Shown: in pieces, positions 12,301-21,485 of the stretch
Layout: each line of letters begins with the position of its first letter
Position numbering within the stretch: the first letter of the stretch is position 1
Source of the DNA: Nicotiana tabacum
Lineage: Eukaryota > Streptophyta > Magnoliopsida > Solanales > Solanaceae
Length of the DNA stretch: 64,000 nt
Direction of reading: 5' to 3'
Assembly (NCBI RefSeq): GCF_000715075.1
Contig: NC_134101.1
Location: forward strand, 196,188,103 to 196,252,102
Notes under the pieces: generated by a model
The model's input: only the letters and a program-made list of their open reading frames with translations
The model's database searches: none
Told to the model about the DNA's origin: nothing
Position numbers and translations under genes: made by a program

Positions 12301-13538
12301 AATCTGAAATTCTTATGATGGCGACTATCATCAGTCACTTAGTCCCTAATTCATGTTTAGTTTATCTTGTTCACCAATCCATACTGGTTCTATTACTCTG
12401 GGGTCTAACCTTTCCTCTTGGTAACCACGCTAGAGTTGCGAACTTATTTCTCAAAATGAGGACATGATTGTATGGCCTATACTCTTTTGTTGTCCTAAGG
12501 CCTGTCACTTCTCGTTTCTTCATTCACTTAACTATAGATTTTGTAATATTGTCATCTTTGGATCTATCGTTGTCATCCATGTATCACATCTCACTCATAA
12601 TGCTTCATTAACTCTTTTTTTATTTCCTGCTAACATTTATGCCTATCACTTTATTCTGAAAACTTGAATAAGACATTCTTTTGTTCTTAGCTTCCCTTTG
12701 CTCCATCCAATGGCTCTTTGGGTTGCTCAACATCCTTGCTCTACTAGGGATGAGAGCCATACTTAAGGTAATATTTATCCCATCCAGGCTTTCAGTGCCT
12801 ATCTTTTGAATGCTAGTATTCACATCTAATCGTAATATTCTAGGATGCACCATCTGGGTGTCTCACAAGAAGATCTATTGGCACATTTGTAATACCCTTC
12901 AAAAATGTCAACAAATGAATGTAATCCATTTACCAATTTGGGTTACTCTAACCCCAGCCGGATCTTGATATCCCATCCTTCTCTTAACTATACCTGTTAG
13001 ACCCCACGGGGCATAACTGAAATGGGTGTGACCAATTGTATATACCTCTGTTACTGTTGAATATAACTCAAAAAGCTTATGTTCCTCTACCTCAATTATA
13101 AACGTTGTTAACCTTTATTAACTGGGCGCCTCTTACCCTTCTTCATCTTGCTTCTTTTGCTTGTTGAAACTTGTATTTATCTTCTTAATCTCTCATTATC
13201 TTTCACCATAAAGGTGGATAGGCATTCTTGCCTTAAGGCTCCTTATCAAGAGGCTTACATCTTTCAGTACACACATGATCTGCTGAAGACCTCACATTTA
13301 CTTATCATAAACATGATACAAAGTTGAGTTCCTCTAATTCAACACTTCCACAACTATATCTCTTATCGATCATCTTTCTGAACGTAGGCATCGTCTTATT
13401 ACGAATAAAAATAGAAGCTCGGGACTTGAATTCGTATAAGTAAGCTCTACCATATGATCTAGAGTAAGAAGAAAGAGTGACAGTCCTAAATGCCCCGTAG
13501 CCTCCTGCTTATAAGTGTGGTGCACGACACACCCATAA
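9381..13538 (-). other. Non-coding interior of the LARD-like element
   Basis: No gag zinc knuckle, protease, RT, RNase H or integrase motif on either strand. ORFs present (for example 10402-10635 plus, 12060-12338 minus, 12620-12853 minus) are short, not conserved in type and scattered between strands. I read this as the non-coding body of a non-autonomous element. Confidence 0.65.
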
Positions 13539-13557
13539 ACAAGACTCTACTAGACAC
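13539..13557 (-). promoter_or_regulatory. Conserved leader motif, candidate packaging or dimerisation signal
   Basis: On the minus strand GTGTCTAGTAGAGTCTTGT starts 39 bases after the PBS start. The identical 19-mer is at 24808-24826 in the leader of a separate plus-strand gypsy element, 43 bases from its PBS start. The function is inference. Confidence 0.5.
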
Positions 13558-13584
13558 GGCTTGTAGACTCCCTAGGATAGAACT

Positions 13585-13596
13585 GCTCTGATACCA
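13585..13596 (-). other. Primer binding site of the LARD-like element
   Basis: On the minus strand TGGTATCAGAGC, the classic complement of the initiator-Met tRNA 3' end, four bases after the LTR end at 13601. Confidence 0.9.
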
Positions 13597-13600
13597 CTTT

Positions 13601-15755
13601 TGTCATGGCCCAAACCAATGGGCCGCGATGGGCACCCGGTACCTTACTCAACCGAGTACCAACATAATGTATCTTCCTTATTACATCATCATATACACGT
13701 TACATACGGGCCTAATAGGCCAACATAATCATTTATAAACTCAAAACATAGACCGACAAGGCCGTACAATCTTTCTCGTACACGACATATGTCTACAAGC
13801 CTCTAAGAATACATAAATATCATAAAGGTCGAGACAGAGTCCTGCCATACCAAACAATATACGTTTAAATCATACTAACCAAACAAGCAACTCCGAAGTA
13901 AATGGAGCGCACCAACATCTTTCGCTGAGTTGATAGCCTACTTGGAGGGCTCTCGACCTGTCTATCGGGACCTGCGGGCATGAAATGCAGCGTCTCCAGG
14001 AAAAAGGGACGTCATTACGAATAATGTACCGAGTATGTAAGGCACAAAACTAAATACATAAGAGACATGGAAGAAATATAGAGTACATGACTCAACCTTT
14101 AAGTCTGAATAACTTTGTAAATCGTAAATTACTTTTAGCATCAAGCATATGTGTATGAATGTCATGTCATGCATATGTATATGTTTCATAACATCATCAG
14201 CCTCTGAGGGTATCCCATCATATCATATCGGCCACTGTGGGCAAAATCATCATTGTATACCAGCTGATCAGGTGGTGGTGCATATATAACACCATAACCT
14301 TTCCCATATCCCATATACATATATATGCATATATAACTCTATCTGGTCATAGGTCAATGTACATGAATGCAATGCATGAAAAGTACGTTAATAAAATCTT
14401 TCAAAATATCATAAGACCATTTTGCCTTTGAGTAATATCATAAAGTAAACTCTTTTCAACTTTCATATTTTTCTGAGACCCATGAATAGATGATAAAATA
14501 TTATGACACATAGAAATTCAAGAACATAGATATCTCTATTACTTCTATGAATAAAGTCATTTATGGAATTTGTGCATTTGCACATTTTGTTCATATCGTA
14601 TGGATTATGCCAAAAGAAAGAAGGGATAGCCTTAACATACCTGTTCCTAGAATTATTTGAATGGAATGAAGCTTCTGCTTCCATGAAATATGTTGAACGA
14701 AATTTTGACTGAATCCCTTGAAATTGAGAGGAAAATGTTTCTGGTTCTTTGAGTTTTAGAAGGAATAACGTTTGGATTCATTATAATTCACATTGGATTT
14801 GAATGCTGGACAAAATGGTATGCTTCTAACGTCTTTGGTTTCAATCCAAAGGCAGAATGTGATTTCTTAATGAATGGCTTACTAAGTTTCCAAAAAAATG
14901 ATCAAAAGTCTTATTTAAAACTTATGGATAAGACTTTAAAAGTCTTATTTAAGACTTGTGTTACACGTTCTTGTCTTTGTCCAAGACTGAAATGGATAAG
15001 ACTTGGAAATTAAGTCTTTTCATATGTAATTCCAAGTGTCCATAGGTAGCTACCTAAGTAAATAAGACCCTTAGTCATTTTTTGAGTTGTGGCTTCTTGC
15101 CAGGTGTAATTCCTAGCCACTTATTAGTTAATTGGGTAATGTCCTGTTACCCGGTAATTAATCAATTACCCGTATAATTTAAAAATTATCTCAACTTAAT
15201 TAAATAGTACTCTCTTTTAATATACCTTGTATACCTTACTATCATGGCCATGTAGTACTTTTCCATAAATACCGGATATTTTAGCTAGGGCCGTATTTTA
15301 TCCCAAAATGCCAAATTTTGACAAAATTCGTTTTCTTAGACTTGCTCCCCCTTTCACCTTTATGAATTTACAATCACTTGTGAAATTGAATAATCCTTAT
15401 AATCCCCAAATAATCTTTTTCTTGGATTGATATCAATTACCTTACGACAAATTTAACGTAAAATACTGCAGGGTGCAACATCGTCGTAACTTATTACTGT
15501 GAAGCGTAACATCATTGTAATGTAATACTACAAGGTGCAACACTGTCGTAACGTATTACTGCGATGCGTAATATCACCGTAATGTAATTCTGTCAGGTAC
15601 AACACTGTCATAACTTAATACTGCAGGACGTAACATCAATCGTAATATATTACTGCAGAGGGTAACACCATCGTAATATATTACTGCAGAGCATAACATC
15701 ATCGTAATATAATACTGCGGGACGTAATATTGATGTAATATTGCGGGGCGTAACA
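13601..15755 (-). repeat. 5' LTR of the LARD-like element
   Basis: Direct repeat of 7072-9344. It ends at GCGGGGCGTAACA (15743-15755) and includes the 31-bp tandem array at 15460-15755. ATAAATACCGG near 15268 looks TATA-like on the plus strand, but the element is on the minus strand, so I do not call a promoter. Confidence 0.9.
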
Positions 15756-16129
15756 CTGGGAAGAAACTCCAGGGCATTACCAAGCCGATATAGTTGAAAC
15801 ATCATGGCACAAATTTCGGGCTGGGATACCCATACACTTGGCAGGAGTACAATGATTGGTTGCCTCCATGGCGTAATCCTTATTACCCTCTCGAGCAATC
15901 GGTGCCATATTTGGGTCAGACTTTCCTCCAGGCTGATACAATATGGGGAACTGTAGAGGAAGAAACTTTAGCTGGGCTAAAGAATTTGTTCCTAGAGGAC
16001 GAGGATATAGATTACAGTGCGATAATTGAGGAGGAGGAGGAAGAAGGTCTCACCATTCAGACTGTTGAGAAGGGAGCTGTTCTCAGGAATTGGACTGCCA
16101 CACCATCCCGGGCTCGCCGAGTCCCTGGG
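15756..16129 (+). pseudogene. Ogre/Tat-like pol linker, resumed after the nested element
   Basis: The reading frame left at 7071 continues here (codons for Lys-Lys-Leu-Gln-Gly-Ile at 15760-15777). One stop, TAG 15791, then it is open to 16134. It has WQEYNDWLPPW and a Glu-rich run (16028-16048). The segment joins protease to RT and has no catalytic motif. A possible 5' splice site GTAGCT is at 16129. Confidence 0.7.
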
Positions 16130-16360
16130 TAGCTGGCATTTAGCCTGATTTATTTCTATAGCCATGCTAGGCATTTCAGATGTTTTCAGTAATTTTGTTT
16201 TAAAGACACATTTTGTTTCAAAATAATTGCTCGATTCATCGAGCCGTACTTATTTTGGATATTTTCAAAATTTACTCAATGCATTGCTATTTATTATCCA
16301 TTATTATCTTTTACATTTTTCTTTCTATACCGTTATTATTACTTTTCCTAATGAACTGAT
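16129..16360 (+). other. Candidate intron between protease and RT
   Basis: T-rich non-coding stretch between the end of the linker frame and the acidic segment before RT (DSEEEYEIPEE). It starts GTAGCT at 16129. No acceptor stands out; several AGs lie near 16360-16400. Ogre elements are known to carry an intron between protease and RT; the exact limits here are uncertain. Confidence 0.4.
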
Positions 16361-17480
16361 GACTGTGACATGTAATGAGACAACACAACATAAGGATAAT
16401 GACTCAGAGGAAGAATATGAAATACCTGAGGAAGTTGTCAGAGAAGTTGAGAATTTTGAAAATAAAACTAAGTCCAACCTGGACGAGACCGAAGCAATAA
16501 ATTTGGGAGATGCCAAAATCGTCAAGGAGACTCGCATAACCATTCACTTATAGGATATCTTTGCATGGTCATATGATGACATGACCGTCTGAGCACATCT
16601 ATAGTGGCTCACAAATTGCCTACCAATCCAATGTGTCCGCCAGTAAAACAGAAACTCAGAAAGTTCAAACCAAATATGAGCCTGAAAATCAAGGAGGAAG
16701 TCACTAAGCAGATTAAAGCCAAAGTCCTCAGGGTAGTTGAGTACCCGACCTGGTTAGCCAACATTGTACCAGTTCCGAAGAAAGATGGGAAAGTTAGAGT
16801 ATGTGTTGACTATCGAGATTTAAACAGAGCAAGTCCCAAGGAGATTTTCCACTACCAAACATACATATCCTGATCGACAATTGCGCCAAGCATGAACTCC
16901 AATCCTTTGTAGATTGCTTCGCGGGATATCACCAAATCTGGATGGATGAAGAAGATGCAGAGAAAACAGCTTTCATCACACTGTGGGGAGTATATTGCTA
17001 CAAGATGATGTCGTTCGATCTAAAGAATGCCGGGGCTACTTACATGAGATCCATGACAACCATATTTCATGATATGATACACAAGGAAATAGAGGTGTAT
17101 GTTGACGGTGTCATCATCAAATCCAAAAGGGTCGCGGATCACATAATAGACTTGAGAAAGTTCTTTGACATGTTAAGGATGTACAATCTAAAACTGAACC
17201 TTGCAAATGTGCATTCGGGGTTCCTGCATGGAAGTTTTTGGGATTCATTATCAGCCACCAAGGAATCGAGTTGGACCCCTCGAAAGTTAAGGCTATTCAA
17301 GAGTTACCGCCACCAAAGAACAAGAAGGACGTGTTGAGCTTCCTAGGATGTCTCAACTACATCAGCCGCTTTATAGTACAATCTACAGTTATATGTGAAC
17401 CCATCTTCAAAATGTTGAGGAAAGACGCTAAGAAGAGTTGGACCAAAGATTGTCAGAAGGCTTTTAACAAAATTAAAGAG
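16361..17480 (+). pseudogene. Reverse transcriptase of the Ogre/Tat-like element, inactive
   Basis: The acidic pre-RT segment leads to DIFAWSYDDM at about 16553-16585. RT blocks follow: VPVPKKDGKVRVCVDYRDLN (about 16773-16830), FAGYHQIWMDEEDAEKTAF (16919-16975) and the palm motif at 17098-17109, which reads Tyr-Val-Asp-Gly instead of Tyr-Val-Asp-Asp. The thumb has LDPSKVKAIQELPPPKNKKD. Frames shift near 16555, 16860 and 17230. Loss of the second catalytic Asp alone would abolish polymerase activity. Confidence 0.85.
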
Positions 17481-17960
17481 TACCTATCCATACCACCAGT
17501 CCTAGTCCCGCCAGAACCTAGGAGACCTTTGCTACTCTATCTATATGTATTGGATGGAGCTTTCAGATGTATTTTGGGACAACATGACGAGACATGAAGT
17601 AAGGAGCAAGCCATATAATACTTGAGTAAGAAGTTCACGCCTTATGAAGCACGATACTCTCTGTTGGAACGCACCTGCTGTGCTTTGACCTGGACGACTC
17701 AGAAATTGAGGCATTACTTCTGTGCCTATACCATGTACCTCATATCCAGGATGGATCCTCTGAAGTACATCTTTTAGAAGCCCATGCCAACTGGGAAATT
17801 AGCTAAGTGGTAGATAATGTTAAGTGAGTTTGACATCGTCTATGTAACTCAGAAGGCGGTCAAAGGACAAGTATTGGCAGAACACCTTACCGAAAATCCT
17901 GTGGGAGGAGAATACAAACCCTTAAAAATGTATTTTCCCGATGAAGAAGTATCTTCGTAG
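17481..17960 (+). pseudogene. First RNase H-like domain of the Ogre/Tat-like pol, degenerate
   Basis: Contains LLLYLYVLDGAFRCILGQHDET, then YLSKKFTPYEARYSLLERTCCALTW. Stops occur at about 17595, 17617, 17776 and 17811. Tat-lineage elements keep this domain in weakened form beside a second RNase H. Confidence 0.75.
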
Positions 17961-17989
17961 GAGAAGACATTGCTGAAGCCTACGACGGT

Positions 17990-18377
17990 TGGAGAATGTT
18001 CTTCGATGGAGGTGCAAACTTCAAAGGAGTGGGCATCAGAGCAATTTTGGTATCAGAAATAGGCCAACATTACCCTGTATCTGCGAAGCTTAGATTCCGT
18101 TGCACCAACAATATGGCAGAATACGAAGCTTGCATCATAGGGCTCAATCTGGTCATCGATCTAAATATACGAGAGTTGCTGGTAATTGGTGATTCGGATC
18201 TTCTGGTACACCAAGTTCAAGGGGAATGGGCTATGAAGAACACCAAGATATTGCCATACTTGTATCATGTGTAGGAGTTAATGAAGAGATTCACAAAGAT
18301 AGAGTTCAAACATGTGCCCAAAATTCAAAATGAGTTCGCAGATGCACTGGCCACTTTATCATCAAGATACAACAGCT
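17990..18377 (+). pseudogene. Second (archaeal-like) RNase H of the Ogre/Tat-like pol
   Basis: An open stretch contains MFFDGGANFKG, NMAEYEACI, VIGDSDLLVHQV and, after TAG 18272, FADALATLSS. This is the D-E-D-D arrangement of a type-I RNase H. A second RNase H after the first is a diagnostic trait of the Tat lineage. Confidence 0.8.
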
Positions 18378-18662
18378 AGACAAGAATTTCATCGATCCCA
18401 TCACGGTGAAAATCTATAACCAGCCAGCATACTGTGCTTATGTTGAAGAAAAAATGGATGGAAAACCTTGGTTCCACGACATCAAAGAATATTTGGTGAG
18501 AGGAGAATATCCAGAGCAGGCAAACCATACTCAGAAATGCACGTTGCGGAGGTTGTCCAATCACTTCTTCCAAAGCGGAGGGACCCTGCATTGAAGAACT
18601 CCTGATCTAGGGTTGTTAAGATGTGTTGACGCAAAAGAAGCTCCCAGATTACTCGAGGAGAT
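18378..18662 (+). pseudogene. RNase H-integrase connector, truncated; integrase absent
   Basis: Reads KPWFHDIKEYLVRGEYPEQA, then RRLSNHFFQSGG and LGLLRCVDAKEAPRLLEEI, which in relatives leads into the integrase zinc finger. Homology stops at about 18662 and repeat sequence follows. No HHCC or DDE core is found downstream. Confidence 0.75.
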
Positions 18663-18930
18663 ACAACCTAAAACTAAGCTCTGTCTCGATCTTGCACGAG
18701 GCTAAGCCCTGCCTCCATATCTTACATAAGGCTAATCATCGCCCTTTATTTGCATGAGACTAAGCTCTATCTCAATCTTTGCATGGGACTAAGCCCTGTC
18801 CCGAACTTTGCACGAGACTAAGCGTTGTCTCCCCTCGCACTATCTATTTTCTCTTCTTTTGGGCTAAGCTCTACCCTCAACTTCATACAAGACTAAGCCT
18901 TGTATTTTTGCTCCTAGCATCATATTTTTC
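18663..18930 (+). repeat. Degenerate tandem repeats, GACTAAGC-CTGTCTC type
   Basis: About seven units of roughly 35-40 bp, each with a form of TTGCAYGAGACTAAGCYCTGTCTC. They begin where the pol homology ends and occupy the place of integrase. The ORF at 18779-18997 is a by-product. Confidence 0.7.
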
Positions 18931-19579
18931 ACATCATAGGTTTAAATATCGCCTACTTGTCCGAAGGCGTCATAGTATGAAGCCATCATCCTTATAGCCG
19001 GAAGACACCATGCCATGGCCTGAGGATCTCTCAAACTTGCATATCATCATTCAAAGGCGTCATAGTTCGGAGGCACCATTTTCATGGTCCAAGAACATCA
19101 TTTCATGGCCTGTGAATCCCTCACTAAACGACTCATGGCCCAGGACATCATAGTCTAAAGAAGTCATCTTCAACCATCCAAAGACAATTTTTCATGGTTC
19201 GAAGGGAATTTGCATCATATTTAAATTTATGCACAGATATATGCTCGTAGTACATATTTACTTGCAGGTGATCCGATGAGAAAACCGCTACCCCAATAGG
19301 AGCAATCCCGCTCCAGTTCCTTCATACCGTCTCAAACTTGACCGCAACCTTTGCACCTACCCCGAAACCTTGTGTCCGTCCTTGTGGTAACTTCATCGGT
19401 ATATTTCGCTGATGAACCCCAAACTACACATGACTTGATTCTTGTAAAACCAGGGATATGTAGGCATCTCGGAAATCAGAGTGCGGCCTAAGTCTCTCAA
19501 ATCATCTTACTCGGTCAAAATTGGCCATCATATCTTTACCCGACAACTCTTTCATCCTTCCTAAGTAAAGAGGGACAAC
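18931..19579 (+). other. 3' untranslated region and PPT of the Ogre/Tat-like element
   Basis: Loose repeats of CATGGCC-GA-GAC-TCAT lie at 18960-19200, then non-coding sequence. AAAGAGGGACAAC (19567-19579) directly precedes the LTR and is the likely polypurine tract. Confidence 0.65.
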
Positions 19580-20161
19580 TGTTGATACCCATTTTTTCCC
19601 TATAATATCTTTTCAAAATACATATATACCTCCAAACTATGCATGAGCATCAATTAATATTTTTTCATAATTTCTGCATTTTTAAGGATTTTAATTAATT
19701 TATCCCAGTAATTTTATTTATATAAACAATTACTAATTGCATCACAAATGGTTTTATAATAATTTTGTGGCTTAATTTTCTCATTTATATTTGTACTAAT
19801 TTTAATTATTCCACAAATAGCCACATTTGCATTTTTGGGTTATAATTGCAATAACTTTGCAATTATAGCCCACATATGCATTATTACATTATTTTACCAG
19901 AAAATAGCTTTTTGTATTTTTTAAAATACTAAGTAATTGTTTTAAAACATTTCTAGGCATGAAAATAATTTTTTATAATCTGTTAATTATTTTTTAAAAT
20001 TACTTTATCAATTAATTGGGTATTTAACAAGTAGCCATTTTATTCCTTTTATTTTCGGACCTAACCCATTAAACTAGCCCAAACCCCTTAATAGACCAGC
20101 CCAATTTCAACCCCAGGTCCAATCTATACCTGCCCGATCCAATAACCCCGTTTAATCGTGG

Positions 20162-20184
20162 CCGTTGATCTTTTAGATCAACGG
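20162..20184. other. Perfect 10-bp hairpin in the LTR
   Basis: CCGTTGATCT, three Ts, AGATCAACGG: arms are perfectly complementary. It is in the part of the LTR upstream of the TATA box. Confidence 0.75.
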
Positions 20185-20893
20185 TCCACAACAATACTTA
20201 CCATTATAATTCAACAGCTAACCCTGCCCCCCCTCACTCTTTCATTTCTGCCGTCATTGGTTTCCCTAGCCTCTCCAATTGTCTCTCAACCCAACCTAAA
20301 CTCTAATTGCCGTCACCGGCGAAAAGCTCCCATCTATGGAGTTTTCGTGCATTCTCCGGCCACTACCAGCCTTCTGTACCCCATGGCTGTTTGATTACAT
20401 AGATCGTTGAGAGAATCTCACGGAGATTCAACCTGGTTCTTGAAAAAATTTGTCTATTGGCCTATCTGTGGCCTTTCTCATTTATAAGTATGGGTTTCCT
20501 CTTATTTTTTTAGTGTGAATCCATAGTTTTTGACCGATTTTCTTTTACCTCTACTATTTTTGAAAACCCTAGTTTTACTATTATTTGAATCTGTTCAGAT
20601 CTTTATAGATTTGAAATGATTCGAGTATTATCGGGTGTTTTCCCTTGAAAATCTTTGTTTTAATCAACTGCTTCGATTTATTTCACTCTTTCTTAAATTA
20701 GGGTTCGTCCCAGATGTTTCTTCAAAGGTTTTTTTCTAACTTTTCAGTGTTTAAACTAATTGTTCTTCACTATCTTGACTTATTCTTGTGTCTATGCTTA
20801 AACCCCCAAATGTTTCTATTTGTGACACTGATTTCTTCGAATATTTCCCATTACTATGTTTATTTCTGTGAACCAGTCATATTGACTGATTCT

Positions 20894-21095
20894 ATTTAGG
20901 GATTTGAACAATCTTTCTTGTTAAAATCAATACTCTTTGGGATTTTTACTTGATTAATTGCTATTAGGGATTTGAACAATCTTTCTTGTTAAATTCAGTA
21001 TTCTTTGAGATTTTTACTGATTGATTACTATTAGGGATTCGGATAATTGTCCCGTTAAAATTATTATTTGCTGGGATTTTTACTTGTTTCCGTAT
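20894..21095 (+). repeat. Three tandem repeats of about 67 bp
   Basis: Units start with TATTAGGGATTTGAACAATC or its variants at 20894, 20962 and 21029 and include GGGATTTTTACTTG. Confidence 0.75.
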
Positions 21096-21346
21096 TTGTG
21101 TTCTTAATTAATTATACTTGCCTTAATTAAATATCATAACGATTTGGGATTTGACTGACTCCCTATATGGTATGGTATTGATTTCTTACCTTAGTTAAAC
21201 CCCAGTTTTGACCGTTAACTGACTCTCCCCAATTAAGAGGGTCTTTTCCGGATTTCTCAATTGGAATTGATTCTATAATTGGCTGATTGATTCTAATTAA
21301 TTGAGTTGTGATTTCCTTTACCTTATTTATTTTACTCCCTAAGTGC

Positions 21347-21354
21347 TATATATA
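21347..21354 (+). promoter_or_regulatory. TATA box of the Ogre/Tat-like LTR
   Basis: TATATATA followed by CACTCTCACTCT, a CT-rich start region. Placement in the middle of the LTR fits the U3/R junction. No experimental start is known to me. Confidence 0.55.
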
Positions 21355-21452
21355 CACTCTCACTCTGCCTCTTCAAAAGACGAATATAGTTCACCAAAAA
21401 CTCACACTCACACATATTTTGCTCTCATCTCTCCGTTATTTGTGCTCATTGC

Positions 21453-21485
21453 TAGTCTAGCCGGCTGAAAGCCAAGGCTAGACTA
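21453..21485 (+). other. Hairpin about 100 bp downstream of the LTR TATA box
   Basis: TAGTCTAGCC and GGCTAGACTA form a perfect 10-bp stem around a 13-base loop. It would lie in the R region and so at both ends of the genomic RNA. Confidence 0.65.

Larger units (their letters stand above)
7072..15755 (-). mobile_element. LARD-like non-autonomous LTR retrotransposon inserted in the Ogre pol
   Basis: Two long direct repeats (7072-9344 and 13601-15755) flank about 4.3 kb without gag or pol. A PBS next to the right LTR and a PPT next to the left LTR, both on the minus strand, set the orientation. The LTRs begin TGTTACGCCCCGC and end GACA on that strand. Flanks are CTTGG (7066-7070) and CTGGG (15756-15760), an imperfect TSD. 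The host protease-linker frame resumes at the right flank. Long LTRs, PBS, PPT and a non-coding interior fit a large retrotransposon derivative that depends on proteins from another element. Confidence 0.85.

Noticed and set aside
9597..12667. Plus-strand ORFs with hydrophobic stretches (9597-9794, 9721-9963, 10402-10635, 11126-11308, 12464-12667)
   Set aside because: They lie antisense within the LARD-like interior, start late, share no motif, and their hydrophobicity follows from T-rich sequence.
20158..20394. ORF of 78 codons with a Pro/Leu-rich start in the Ogre LTR
   Set aside because: It starts at the LTR hairpin and sits in U3; no homologous frame expected in LTRs.
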